From contig NC_058337.1 in the NCBI RefSeq assembly GCF_905475395.1, positions 86,484,368 through 86,548,367 on the forward strand: a DNA stretch of 64,000 bases. Reading direction: 5' to 3'. Below are positions 47,801 through 60,854 of this stretch, in pieces; position 1 is the stretch's first letter; every line of letters starts with the position of its first letter. The stretch is from Chrysoperla carnea. Taxonomy: Eukaryota; Arthropoda; Insecta; Neuroptera; Chrysopidae. A model generated the notes under the pieces. It made no database searches. It had not been told where the DNA came from and saw only the letters and a list, made by a program, of their open reading frames with translations. Both the position numbers and the translations under genes were made by a program.

Positions 47801-50527
47801 AATTTTTGTGGCCTTGAGAGTTTTTCAGCAGAACTATCTAAAGAACATTTTCGGAATTGAAATTGAATAACGTATAGTCATACTATAGCATGACTTTTTT
47901 CGGGATTACCTGGGCAGAATTGCGAACAAATAAATATTTAAATAATTTACTGTGTTTCGTGGTGATAGCTCAATAATGATAAAATAATAGCTCACACTAT
48001 GCCCTACATTTTGGTTTTTTATCATTTTCTTTGAGAAACATTGTCGAAAATTGATGTTTAATATTGTATGAATGGTCTGTCAAAGTGGCTTAGAAAAATT
48101 GCACAGGAAATTTTTTAGAAAACTCTAAGATTCCATTATAATTTCTACCATTAATTTCTCAAAAATTTGATTACTACTTTTTTCTCTAGAATTAAAAATA
48201 TTGAAGGAAGATATAGCAAATGATACAGCACTGAATAGCTCTTTTCGAGAAAATAACAAGCTCGCTAAACGCTTACCCTTCAAACCCTCGACCCAAAGCA
48301 GCAAGAGATAATATTACCTTTTGAAATACATTTTCAAATAGTTGAATGTGTATGCTTTCAATGAGGTATACATTGTCAAGATAGAATCATTTTTCGCAGA
48401 GATACAGGCATCTGAAATTACGATTATAATTCTAAGTAAATGAATCAAACGAAAAAAATTGCATGTATTTGACGCACTATTAACTATCTCACCTGGTATT
48501 TGCTAAAACTACGATATAATAAAAAAAACTTACCACATAAAGTATGCAATGCATAATCGTTAATATATTCCGCAACATTTGTATACATCTTTTCACATTC
48601 CTTTGATAAATTTTGAACAGCTAATTTACTGTTTTCTTCAAAAATATTTGCGAATTGTTTTAAGATTGTAAAATGAAATGCTGGCGTTAACATTTTACGG
48701 CGTACACGCCAATAATCACCTAATGAGAAAATTAATCCTTAAATAATTTTTTATCGTTATAGATACCACTTTAAAATTAATGGGTAAATGAACTAATAAT
48801 ATCTGGCAAGAAAGTTTGACTTTTCGGACTTTAGCAAGGAACTCGATTATTTATTGTGTTCAGTATAAGCACAATTCAAATTAGGATATTTCAATACCAC
48901 GTATAGAGAAAGTTCGCCAGCATTATTTCTTTTCGTTAAAAACAGCACTTTAATGGTCCAGGAACCAAATTTTAGTTCAATGTTTTTGCTCATGGTAATT
49001 TTTAAACAGGAATATAAATTGGATCCGACTCTATTTCGAAATGCTTTGTTAGTATTCAAGTCTACTTTCTATTTCATCCCGAGTCGAAATTTAAAGCCGA
49101 CATAGAGCCTACGAAGTTAGTACTCCAGGAAGATTTGTAGGCTCAAAGTGGGTTCTACTTTAAGGTCTACCACTTCAAGGTCTAAAATTTGATCTGAAAA
49201 TAGTAGTCATTAGGTTTATTTTAAAAAAAAAAATATATCAGCGATATTACATCTTTACAGTCCACCGCTGTACCAACTGAGCAAAAACTGATTGACATAC
49301 ACATGAGTGAACAAAATTTTTTATATCAATTTTTTAGTTCAAGAAAACAATAGTACGGCTTTTTATTATTTTAATTAATTAATTAATTTTTATTTAACTC
49401 TCTCCAAATGATCAGATTTCGGGGTAGATTGTAAGAAATAATCAAGTTACTAGAGTCTATATGCGGAATTTAGTTCGGACTAAAAGGATCAATGTATCTT
49501 TTAAATTTCGATTCAGAATTCCTTATTAAAAATAAAAATTATGCTATAGCAGTCAATGATATTGGATTATCCAATTTTTACACCAAATCGTGCTCTGTGA
49601 GTCCAAAAACTTCACTAGCATGAATTTTATTCGGAAGGTTTTTCAACAGTTGCATTTGGATAACACTTAAGAAATTGGAGGCACTATCAAAAGCTTTGTG
49701 ATTAATCAGTGAAATTATCTGCCATTCAATTACTTTTTTAGTAAATGAAGTCGTGGTAATTATTAAGTATAAATTCAGGTATATCCACTTCCTCTTATTC
49801 AGCAAATTAAAATTAAAAAAGTTTTTTAATAGACGAACGCAAAAAATAAAAATTGACTTTTCACCAATAATTCTTTTAAAAGCCTAACAATAATAGTCCT
49901 CAGTTTGGATAAGTTTTTTAAACTTTGTAATTATAAAAAATTTTCGGAGAACACCATCATATAAAGAATAAAATGAATGTTAATTAATATCTATATAATT
50001 TTTTTTTAATAAAAATGCAAAATATGCTGATTTCAAAATATAAGTGTTAAATAAAATAATGAATAATAAATTTATGATGATTGATCTGATAATAATTATG
50101 ATAATGTTAATTTACTTTGAATTTTGGATCGTATCAGTAATTAATATGAATTTATAAAGGCTCTTGTTTTGCATAGTTAAGTTTCTTTGATAAGATTGAT
50201 GGTCAAAATTACGAAACAAATTTCAACAAAATTATTTAAAAATTATCCTTGACCCAAACGCACGTGCGAAAACATCAAGGCTAAAAGAACAAACAATTAC
50301 ATTTTTAAGTATGTACAGCAATACAGCATTTGTCCCAAACATTATTTCTTTCTAGTATGAAATATCATTAGATTTTTTCCCAACACACATTTCGAGAAGG
50401 GGATTCTTGAGAAATAAATCGTCAGATTAATTCATCAACTATTTTCTCGCTTCTGGTTAGGAGAGAACTGAGAAGTAAAGATTTTTTAAATAAGGAAAAA
50501 TTTCTCAGATTACCGTGTGGCTTATAA

Positions 50528-50585
<58 letters not shown>

Positions 50586-53500
50586 GGGGTTAAACCCTCG
50601 TTTCTCAGGCATACGTCTATAGCAGACGCATCCCCCCCTCCAACATCATTATTTTTAATCTTATATATTATTACTCTAACAAGTTGTTTTCTGACCTACC
50701 CTAATCTTCCTTATTCCTTTATCAAATTCCATGATTCGCCCCTCATTTTCAAGCTTATTATGTCTTGGTTTGGCGAAAAATATACTCAAGGTCTAAAAAT
50801 GTACCACTTAGGAAAAACACTATAGACAAATAATTTGTACGAAAAAAGTCTAAGTAGTGAAACGGTTAATTCTGCATGACTATTTATCCATGCCAATATC
50901 TACTTTGCCAACTGTTCCATGTTTACTAAATGAATTCTATACAAAATCGGAATAAATGTTATCTAGCATCGGAAAACGGTAAGCATAAGAGATGCAAGTG
51001 GTAAAAAGGTCGAAATAAGGACCTGATTTTTTAGGGGGATATTGCAGTTTTCTGTATTTATTTTAGGAATGTTCTATCTATCGAAAGTATAAAATTCAAA
51101 AATTGGATACCGCAATATCCATAAAAGTATTGGCATAAAATATACAAATTACCAAGTTACATAAACGGGTTCAAAATGGGGGAAAAAATTTTGTATACTA
51201 TTCATACGGTTAAAATAATTTTCAGGCTCGAGGCAGAAGAGAGTTAGTTAATGAATCAGTAGTATGTTAAGTAAAAATATTCATCATATACCTTCAAGCG
51301 AAATGATACATCTATTATAATTCATCAATTCATAGAATAGTAAATAAAAATACCCACAGGAAATTATTGATTTGACGCTCAAGACTTATTATATTGTGCT
51401 GTCAAGTCAATGTGGAAATATTCCAATTACTAATCTTTTTTAATTAGGGAATAACTTTATATGCTCGTAATTGGCTTCGCGAATTATATTTTTTTATACC
51501 ATGTATATATGAAATATATCAAGGTATATTAAGTTTAATCCCAAGTTTGTAACGCATAAAAATATTGATGATACGTAAACAATTTTGGTATAGGTGTTCA
51601 TAGAATCACCTAATTAGTCCATTTCCGGTTGTCTGTCTGTCTGTCGTCTGTCCGTCTGTCATCACGATAACTCAAAAACTAAAACAGACATAGGTTAATT
51701 GAATCTTGGGTCCGTAGGACCCATCTTGTAAACCGTTAGAGATAGAACAAAAGTTTAAATGCAAAAAATGTTCCTTATAAAAAAATAAACAACTTTGTTT
51801 GAAACATTTTTTTCATAAAAATCACTGTTTACCCGTGAGAGCGCAAATTATGCGCAAATTGTATTGTATGTATTATATGGGTATATCAATTACATATATA
51901 TGACATGTATGTATGTGTAATGTGACAGAGTAATCAACACTGTCTATACATAGTTTTTCAACAATTAACTCAGTCAATTGTTTGTTTTCACTTGTTAAGT
52001 AATGGTATTTATCTTACCTCCACTAGTTAGTAGACCTTCTTGAAGCCAGGGTTTTATTAAAAAGTAGATGAAACCTTTTTGTAGTTGTGTCGAACTTTTC
52101 AAAATTTCCTATACAAAAGAAACAGAAAATGTAATTAGGTGGAAAATTCAATAATTTTATTTTTATTCTTGTGTTGAATGGAGTTAATATTTTTAACTTA
52201 CATAATAATTTTCTTAATTTTTATGTGTTTTTCCCTAACCTAACCCAACCTTGTATGTATGTATGTTTTTAAAATAAATAATTGAAAAAATAAAAAACCC
52301 GACTACGTAAAATAAAATCTGAAAAAAAAGAAAAAAGTCCAGTAGTTTACATAGCGACTTTAACAATCCGGGCCTTTTATTGGGAAAATTTGAGCCGGTC
52401 TAGATTTTGATAAACTACTCGACTTGTTTCTTTCTTTTCAGATTTTATTTTACGTAGTCGGGTTTTTTTATTTTTCCAATTATATATTTTATTTTAGACT
52501 GTTTAGTGTCCGAGCACTAAAAAACCGTCTTATTATACTGAATTAAAAATTTTAACCAATTTTCTTAATCTTAATAACTTATGTATATTTTTGTAATCCC
52601 CTTCCAATTTTCTTTATTTTGATAACCTTCTCGATAGGTTTTGTTAATTTTTTTGTTTATTAATATATTACTGTTTCGCTCCAAAAATCCTCCTTATTTT
52701 TCAAACAACTATCTAAGAATACTATGGTATTTAAGACGGATACAACGATACATTTAATGTTGAAATCCAATAAGCCGTTTGGAAGATACAAAGTAATAAA
52801 GAAATTTAAAAACAAATATGCATACGCACATACATAGAAGATACTCGCGAAAAAACATAGCCACTCCTTGATAGTCGGGTAAAAAATTTATATTAAATTA
52901 ATGAATGAATAGATATAGGTACTAATACTACTGTAAGCAAGACATTAACACCTGCGGCCCTGTAGCGTTTATTACATGACGTTGGATGGCTTTGTTTCTA
53001 TTTAAAGTTTCTATTTTAGTGGTTTTAATTTACACTTAATTATGAATTAAAAATAATTAATAATGTTAATAGCACAATAATAATGTTAATAAAATACAAT
53101 AAGAATTTTAGTTAGGATGTAATCAAAATGTTTTTAAACTCTTAAAATTTTTGCGTTACTTTTAAAAAAATAAATCAAATAGGTAATGACTTGAAAGAAC
53201 AATACAAAAATAAAATCAGAGAAAAGGATTAATTATTTACAATATTAATTGGTCTACGTTAATTTCTTAAATGTGTTCTGATTCTTTAAAATTAGCTTAA
53301 TAATAAAACTGCGGTTAATTTCTGGAATAGGTAGGTAATTAAATAGTTGAATCAATAAGGATTTTCATTTCATAAACATCAAACGTAGTCCTATTTCCTA
53401 TTCTGTGAAATTTTTCTTTAAAAATTTGAATATTTTTTTAAAATGATAATTTTAGGCGAATTTTCTCTAAAAAAACTGTTTAAAACACGTTATAATGAAC

Positions 53501-54145
53501 TACATATGTAATTCTAACGATTCTTAGAATAGATCAAAAACAATAAAATTGCATGCCGAAAATTTTAAAAATTAACGAATATATATTAAAAAATTAACTT
53601 ACCTCAATATCATCGGGCTTAGCAAAATTTATCGCAACAATATGCAACATACGAAGCTTATATCGTCCATTATATAATTTCGTACAATTTCTAAGACTTT
53701 TCCACATTTCAGCTATTTCAACGATGAAGAAAAAGCACAATTAATATAAATATACATAATAATATAGTAAAATATTTTAAAAATCTCACGTATTTTTTTA
53801 AAAATTTATTCACATTGCTATTATTTTTAAATAAAAATTTATATAAATAAATAAATTTTATTCGGCTCTTTGTGGAATTGAGATGTGTATTCATTTCAAA
53901 TGATAAAAGAATTATATTATACAAAAAAATATATAAATAATATAGTTTTTAAAGTTTTTTAAATATTCACCTCTTGAGCCCCAAAGAACAAAAAAATTTC
54001 CAAATAATGGATATTCATATGGTCCTGGTATTTGTTTTAACTGATTGATAACTTCCCTTGACCATTTTGGACTAAATACCAACCACCAAACCAATTGAAA
54101 AATAAACAATGATAGAAAAATAATTGTAAATATTATAACAATCAT
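43361..54145 (-). CDS. CYP-D: CYP4-family cytochrome P450 (508 aa, 9 exons), recent paralogue of CYP-C
   Basis: Exons in transcript order: 54145-53971, 53712-53603, 52108-52018, 48719-48534, 47267-47198, 46661-46358, 45647-45410, 43998-43816, 43530-43361 (TAG). Every exon has the same length and phase as in CYP-C and the frame is fully open. Landmarks match CYP-C: hydrophobic anchor, [38 protein letters not shown] and [10 protein letters not shown]. Amino-acid differences are few and scattered (for example HTEVQ for HTKVQ, NVAEYIN for [12 protein letters not shown] for DPEYW). They cluster in the first half of exon 6, whereas its second half is unchanged. The gene is about 3.5 kb longer than CYP-C because of intron insertions, including a 710-bp foldback element. 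An upstream in-frame extension of exon 1 exists, but the ATG at 54145 matches the CYP-C start. Confidence 0.95.
44589..45298. mobile_element. 710-bp foldback transposon with about 200-bp inverted arms and TATA flanks (CYP-D intron 7)
   Basis: The left arm starts CAATGTGTCGCATTT; the complement of the right end starts GAGTGTGCCGCATTT. The arms stay alignable for about 200 bp (shared words: GTTATTAATAGAAA, AAATTTTGCACAGTCA, ACCGATTCCTA). TATA lies immediately outside both ends (44585-44588 and 45299-45302), consistent with a target-site duplication. An A/AAAAC-repeat run lies inside near 44790-44830. No coding frame. The orthologous CYP-C intron is only 243 bp and lacks it, so insertion followed the duplication. 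Confidence 0.8.
45838..46357 (-). repeat. Conserved intron block shared with CYP-C
   Basis: Counterpart of 35035-35547, nearly base-for-base, including the duplicated 66-bp unit (with a few extra bases between units). It runs straight into the identical second half of exon 6. Confidence 0.85.
47455..47860. repeat. Dispersed repeat segment shared with about 14200-14350 (CYP-D intron 4)
   Basis: CCCCGCAATATTAGATAG and GGCTCGAAAACTACTC-type text followed by CGTTAAAAATTTTTGTGG are found here and, rearranged, near 14200-14330 (AAAACTACTCGTTAAAAATTTTTGTGGTC and CTATCTAATATTGCGGGG read on the other strand). Element class unknown. Confidence 0.5.
50526..50900 (-). repeat. (AAT)n microsatellite with LINE-like 3' UTR, minus strand
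   Basis: About 57 bp of (AAT)n at 50528-50584. Read on the minus strand it follows GC-richer sequence with GGAGGGGGGGATGCGTCTGC and TGAGAAACGAGGGTTTAACC, which looks like the 3' UTR of a LINE ending in a simple repeat. No reverse-transcriptase codons were recognised, so the LINE origin is inference. Confidence 0.45.
51487..51997 (+). repeat. Dispersed repeat, copy 2 (CYP-D intron 3)
   Basis: Same word order as at 28769 and 61796: TTTTTTATACCATGTATATA, CCCAAGTTTGTAACGC, a CTGTCTGTCTGTC run, ATCACGATAACTCAAAAAC, GGTCCGTAGGACCC, GAAACATTTTTTTC, and the terminal ACTCAGTCAATTGTTTG. It ends only about 20 bp from the splice donor of CYP-D exon 3. Confidence 0.75.
52278..52486. repeat. MITE-like element with about 50-bp terminal inverted repeats (CYP-D intron 2)
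   Basis: Left AAAAAACCCGACTACGTAAA continuing into ATAAAATCTGAAAA; the right end is its reverse complement (TTTTCAGATTTTATTTTACG, then TAGTCGGGTTTTTTTA). AATTG/CAATT extends the arms outward. It is not in the CYP-C intron. Confidence 0.75.
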
Positions 54146-56307
54146 AATTAGATTTTCCGAATTGAAATTATTAGTGAAATGAATTTTTAACAATAATGAA
54201 TTTTAATTGTTTACACAATTTGCGAGCAATAAATAAATTGAAAATAAGAAAATATAAATTAATCACAATAAATATATATTATATATTAAGATAGGTAAGT
54301 ACTCTTTAACATAAGATTAAAATCTGGGTATTACAGAGAGTTATCTGAATATTCATATTTTTTAACAACGTAACTAGCAACAAATAAATAAATAAAAATT
54401 TAATAAAAAAAATAAATATTAAAGAAAAAAATGTATGTGATTACTTAATTATCTAAATGGTGGGTATAAAAAAGTAATTATTTTACAAAATATCACACCT
54501 TTCACGTTCATATCACAATTTGATATAAAATCACAATAAGAGTTCACCAAGATAATTTATTCATAATAATATCAGATTTTAGTCAATGATTTTTTATGTC
54601 TTGATTCCAAAATAAATTATGAAACAAAATTAAAAGTTAGCAACCCGTGAAATAAAAATTTTTCAGAAATTTTCATTTAATAAATTTTAGTCGAAATTAA
54701 TATGACTTTTTCCTCATTTATTATTCAAAAAGTAGTCTGGCCGCAAGCTTTCCTTTTCGGAGTCCGTAGATATCCGTGGCTACACCAAAGTTTTTCCTAC
54801 GTATTTTATGTGCTTTCTAATTCTTTTTTTAGAATAGATGCTTGGTTCATATCAGAAATACCCAAAATTATGTTATTATAAATGAAAAAAATAATATATT
54901 TATAATGCAACTTCAGCTTTTTCTGTTGAATTTTGGTACAGTACATAATTTAATATTTTTGCGGGGAAAATATTAGTAAAAAAATCTTAACTTTGAAATA
55001 TTTTATAACATGCAAATAATTACTGGATGATTGAAAATACTGTATTAGTTTTTGTATACAGGGCCATTTGCATGGTCAAATTTGGCCCAACTTTGTTTTT
55101 TTTTAATGGAACTACATATTTTTTATAGCATATTCCGGTTCTTTGTTTGAAAAATATTTTTCTAGACCCAATAATTGGGTACCAGAAAATTCTCAAAATA
55201 CAATTTTCATAAAAAAAATTTAATTTTTGTCGAAAAATTTTTTTTTTCTACTAAATAATTTTAATATACTATTCTTACAATTTTTTTACTTAAAAAATAT
55301 AAAAATGAAGACCGAAAGTTACAAAAATTGATGTAACGTGGCTCTTTCGAGTAGTGTTTTTAAGACCAAGGATTTGATAAATACCAATCCTAAAAAAAAC
55401 CGATAGTAAAGAAAAAATTACAAAAAATTTTGACAAATATACTGACTTCACTAGCGAATCAGCTATTTTGAAGTTAACTATCAACTAAACAAATTTTACG
55501 TATAATTTCAAAATATAGTATCAGCTAATTACAAAAAGTCGCATTCTTTTATGTTGATCTTCATGAAATCAATCAGAAGTGCATATCCAGGACAATAAAA
55601 TATAATTTTAGTAAAATTCAAGGATATCATTAGGCATACAATTATCTAGAATTGTACTACCAATTACCTATTGAAAATCTTTAATATTAGTAATTTATTG
55701 TATATAATAATTTTACAATACTATAATATAATGACTTACAGAAGAAACACATAATTAAATATTAATTGGACTAAATCATCATTAGTGTTAATTTTAGTTT
55801 GCGGTCACAGAATCACCCCGATGACTGAACTTCAATTACTGGTTTTTCAGGGGCTGTCCCCTTGCGGTCCAGAATAATTTAAGTTAAAAACTTTATTTTT
55901 TTTTTGTTAATTATTTGCTTTAACTTTTAATGGTTTTCTGCATTTTCTTTAGAAAATCTGAAGTGATGTGTGATCGCCACACAACGATTACATCTTATAA
56001 GTTCTCACTTATCAAATTTTTTGTAAATAGAAAGAAAAAGTCCGAAATTTTAGTAAGCAAAAACCGAAAAAATGTAAATTTGTCGATACGTTTTTTTGGA
56101 ATGTATGGTTTGAAACGAATTTTTGCATATACCTATTTTAGTCGAAAACCTGTATCTTTTAAGGTGCCATCAAATGTACTTCAAGTGAAAAAGAAAATGT
56201 AGTAAAATTTAAGGAATTCAAGAAAACCAAATAAATTGGCTCAACCGGGCCTGATAGTGAATCGAGATATACAGAATATGCAATGGCGGATTATCTAATA
56301 CTTGATT

Positions 56308-56677
56308 GTTACTCCAATAAACGAGGAGGAAAAAAGACGAAATCTCTAAATTTTGACCTATAGCACCGATATCGATGAAAATTTGGAATTAAGCTTTGTT
56401 CATCCTCTAGATCAAAAGTTATATGGTGCCTAGTGGTGCTTTTGCAAAAGGGGTGGAAGCCACCTCTTCTAAAGGGTGGAAAAATATATGTTAAAAAAGG
56501 CAAAATGAAAAAAAGGCAAAAGCAGCACTAGGCACCTTATAACTTGAGGGTGGACAAAACTTAATGTAACTGGCGTGTCAGCAATACCAAAAACGGATTT
56601 TATATTCGTATAAATTCCAGGTCAATCGAAGCTATAGAAAAGAATTTAGAGAATTAATCCTCGTTTACTGGAGTAAC
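56308..56677. repeat. 370-bp foldback element
   Basis: GTTACTCCAATAAACGAGGA at the left end and TCCTCGTTTACTGGAGTAAC at the right end are near-perfect inverted repeats. The inversion continues inward (CTCTAAATT, CTATAGC, GGTGCCTAGTG). The last about 50 bp (GTAACTGGCGTGTCAGCAAT onwards, 56565) recur directly at 56672, extending past the element as a roughly 105-bp direct repeat. Confidence 0.7.
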
Positions 56678-58357
56678 TGGCGTATGAGCAATAACAAAAA
56701 CGGATTTTATATTGGTATAAAATCAATTATATACTCATAAATCGCAGATCAAGAATAAACTTTTTTTTTTGCAAAATTGCATTATAAGTAAAATTTATAA
56801 TTAAAAGAAAATGTAAACAAAAATTATATGAGCGCCCAATTCCTTGCCACTCGGCGTGTGACCGTAAAATTTTGTTATCCATTAATTTTGCAAAATGCAG
56901 TATTTAATGGTTTGATTGTGGCATTAATGAACTTATTTATTAAGTTCATTGATGGTTTGCTATCTAGATGGATCAGCACTTGAGCTTTTAATGAAACATT
57001 TTAATAAAAACCTATTATAACGGCACTTGTTGCGGGGGAACCACTCACATAATTCTTGGGCAACCACTGTTTTCGTTATTCTTATTGTGTGTCAGTGTAT
57101 TTTTTTTTTAAATCATACATTTAAAAAAAATCATAATGAAATTTAGTCCAGATTAGGAGCCCATTAAGCACAATACTCCAATAACTTGAACTTACCTAAC
57201 AATCGGAACTCTTCTATCTCTTACATCATCGGGGCATTAAAATGGGTAATATAGTTATTTTATATTAAAAATTAATATAATATTTAAAGAATATACTTAA
57301 TTAAAAAATACAGACTTATTTCTTTAAATATCAATATTTCAATTGCAACGCAGTCATCGCCAGTAGCTAAATTGATTCATATAACACATTACAAACATTC
57401 TTCACGTTAAAAATAATATGTAAAATATTACAAATATAACAATTACAGTAACACTTACAAAATAAAAGTACAAAATTATCACAAAATCGAAAAATGAATT
57501 TTTTCAGGATCACTAATCTTTTTGTAACATCTCGCAACAAATTATTTAGTTATGTAGGTACATAAGATTTTTTCATGACAATTTATTTACAAAAAAATAT
57601 CAAATTTGAAATGAAGCAAAATGTGCTACGACACCCCAGGTGATAATAATTTCAATATTTTCAATATAGAAATTGAACTAGAAACTAAAAAATATTTATT
57701 TATAAATAAAGAGAATATTTATATTTCCATAATAAACTTATGGAAATGTGTATGAGGTAATTAGATTCTAAGTATCTAGTTTTAATGTTCTTCAATTTTG
57801 GCCATGGTAAATATTTCCGTTTTACAAATGGGTATTAAAACTTTTTTGTTGATTTTTATTAGATAAACAAAAGCTTATACATCATATTTTGAAAAATTTA
57901 TTTTTTACAATCATTATCAACTAATTACGTTTTTTGATTCAACAACGTACAAAAATTGTACATATAAGTTATATTAACAAAATATGTGCCAAGTGCACAT
58001 TGGACGTTCATTACTTAGGGCTTTGTTGTATTAGATCGTAAGCTCATAGGAAAGTGACAATTCTGTGATGATATAAATTTGCTGACAATTATGAAAATTG
58101 TTATTTTAATATAATGTTCGCTTTTTCTCGGCATTTTTTATTGTTTATCTCGATTCAGTTACCAGACAATTTTTTTTTTTTAATTTTACCACAAAAAAGC
58201 ATTTTTAATAAGAATCTATTTTGTCCAGAAAGTAAGCCATACCAAACTATGATGAAATTAAAAGGTTTTATAAGTTGCACCATCTCCGCTTTTCGAAAAA
58301 ATAATATAATCCTTGCAAACCGTTGATCAGATCAGTAGCTTAGGTTTTGTTAGGTTA

Positions 58358-58622
58358 TATTAGCTGTCCACGAAGGACACACTTAGGCTATAGAGCCCAT
58401 TGTGATACCATATATGAGTTTGACCATCTTTCCGCTGATAATTTCATTTATCAGCTCCTCAATTCAGAGGCTGAGTGCACCTCCTTCATGCATTTACCAT
58501 GCACTACACCAGCCCATCACAACTATTAACTAAATTAATTTTTGCGACGGTGGGAATCGATCCCGCTACCCTAAACATACCGCGGACGGAATTGTTTACG
58601 CCTTAAAAAACTGAAATCAGAT
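58358..58622 (-). mobile_element. tRNA-derived SINE, copy 1
   Basis: Read on the minus strand, a tRNA-like head with a B box (GGGATCGATTCCC) is followed by CGTCGCAAAAATTAATTTAG, TTGTGATGGGCTGGTGTAG and ATGGTAAATGCATG. The same body occurs at 61351 on the plus strand. Position of the A box is weaker here. This copy extends further at its 3' end than copy 2. Confidence 0.75.
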
Positions 58623-59500
58623 CAGTGTTCAGGTACAAAAATTAACGAACAAATGTAAACAATTAAAGAAAGCAGTGCAAATGAAAGAAATTTTTTTTAA
58701 AAGATTCAAAAATGGATAAAATAATTTTGATGCTTATCAAATTAAATTCTTTTATTTAGAAATTTGAAAATACAAATATAGACCAAAAATTAAGTTAAAA
58801 GTCTTGACAAAAAAATTATTTTGTTATCTTCTTACTGAAATTCTTAATTGGGATTTTTGGCCATTGAGAAAAATATATGACTAAATGAGAATAATATATA
58901 GAAGTTAATTTCTTCAACGAGATATATTATCATTGGTATTTTTATCAATGATAAAAAATCCAAAATTCCCGTTTTTCATTTAGTTCTTTTGCAAACTTAA
59001 AATTCGTCCTATAAAACACACTTTTATAATGATAGAGCAATAAGTTCTTACAACTTTTTTGTGTTTTATATTTGAAAATACGAAAATTGAAATAATTATT
59101 GCCATATATATGAACGGATCCCTAAAAAAATGTACAAAATTATCTTCAAGAATCAATGCGCACATTTAAATATTTTAATATTTAATATCAACAATGTGGT
59201 AAAATATTTATTTTAATAGAGGCCATAAAATTACATAAGAATATAATTGAATTTATTACCAAAGATTATATGTGTTGAATAGACGAATTCAGTTATGTAA
59301 TGTTTTTTTTGTAAGTTATTTTTTCATCCATTACGTTATGTACTTTTCACTTTTGTACCTAGGGACGTCAAACCAAATATAAGTCATATTTGCTTCCCAT
59401 AGCATAGTGTCATAAAACGAGATTAACATGACTTGTATTTGGTTTTTTATTGAGGCGAAAATCATGAAAACATAGTGGAAATCATTTTAGTTACCGTTTA

Positions 59501-59581
59501 TGATACTATGGCTTAGTAGCCATTGTATGATACTATGGCTTAGTAGCCATAGTATGACACTATGGCTTAGTAGCCATAGTA
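59501..59581. repeat. 27-bp tandem repeat, three copies, each a hairpin
   Basis: Unit TGATACTATGGCTTAGTAGC plus CAT starts at 59501, 59528 and 59555. Within each unit ACTATGGCT pairs with AGCCATAGT (AGCCATTGT in the first) around a TAGT loop, so the array is a string of small hairpins. Confidence 0.85.
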
Positions 59582-59756
59582 TCATATCATGTGGTTTGAA
59601 GTTATCAAAAAAATGGGATAGTTTGATAAAGGGGGGTAAGAAGGGGGTGCACTTGCACTCCCTTCCTTGAAGGAAATTCACAAAAAAGATTAAAAATTCA
59701 TTCTCTTCCTCTAGTCTTTTCCACCTCAGTTCCATACGACAAAATGCATGTCTCAC

Positions 59757-60045
59757 CATTAGTAAAACGTACAGCAATTTCGTTCATTTCGTCAATAAAA
59801 CTACATCTCCGCTGCTTCCAGAAGTTTTTCTGTTATTTTTGTCACAGTTCACGATTCACATGTATACAATAAAACAGGCCACACAAAACACTTGAGCACC
59901 CAAGTCTTTTTAATTTTAGAAATGCTGTTGTTTAAAAGTAACGACCTGAATTTTTTAAATAAAAAGCTACCTTTTCGATGATCACACGCCTCTTGATCTT
60001 ATGTGCACACCTATCGTCTTCAACTATAAGAGCTCCAAGATATAC
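59757..60045 (-). pseudogene. Dead non-LTR retrotransposon reverse-transcriptase fragment
   Basis: Read on the minus strand, pieces in shifting frames match the C-terminal part of RTE/jockey-type reverse transcriptases in the right order: YLGALIVEDDRCAHKIKRR, then VIIEKVAF, then KCFVWPVLLYTCES, TVTKITEKLLEAAEM and FY. The family pattern is YLGSLI...GRC...I..R, then LK.YVW.VLLYG.E.WTLTK, then E.FEMW.YRR. Here stop codons stand where the two tryptophans are expected (after ES and after EM), and frameshifts separate the blocks, so it is long dead. Confidence 0.75.
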
Positions 60046-60854
60046 AGATTAGATCACTTATTCCACCATGGTGTTATGAAATCTTAATTCGCATTTGGTT
60101 TTTTTTTTGCTTATCACTTATCTTACTTGTGCCTATCTAGAAATAGTATGAAAAGTTTGCTTATCGCCTAACACTTTGGTTACGAATATCTTTTAAACGC
60201 TCACAGTAATCTAATAAGCAAAAGAGATCTTTTGTAGATCAGTTAATTTTCTACAAAAATATATATTGCCCATTTAATGAGTTTTATTAATTAGTGAGTT
60301 ATAAAATTAAGAAGTTAAAAAAAATTTCAGTTCTTCAAATTTTGCCCTTCAATATCTTTTAAATTATTAGAATAGTGGAAAAAATGTCAGATACCTCTTT
60401 TGCAGAACGTTTTAGATTAAACGCAGAAAAATTTCAGACTAAATTTAATTTTTTTTTAATATATCTTTATAAAATATAGCTCACATGTTATTCTGATCTA
60501 TGAACTATATTGTAACAAACAAACAAAAATCCTAACTTTCACATTTGTAACATATAGGGATAAACGTTCTGGTTATTCTAATAGTAAGATATTTGAATAA
60601 TAAATGCAAAAATTTTTTATTCAAAAGTAAATTGTATAATTGTCTGATAACATGAAAATCAAAAAAGAAATGTCTTTTTTTATACAGTATAGAAATTCAA
60701 ACGATTTTTACATTTTCACACGATTTTTGCAATTATTTTAATTACCTTCTAATTAAAATTACAAAAAATAGATATGAGTCAACATAAAGCTTTTCATCAC
60801 CGTCAAATTAGGGTCCTGTCCCACGGACTACCACGTTAAATAAGATTGAATGAG

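Noticed and set aside
50517-50825. 102-codon frame starting with a polyasparagine run
   Set aside because: The Asn run is the translated AAT microsatellite; the rest looks like a LINE 3' UTR read backwards.
59487-59777. 96-codon minus-strand frame with repeated WLLSHS
   Set aside because: The peptide repeat is just the 27-bp hairpin array in translation, joined to a decayed retrotransposon.
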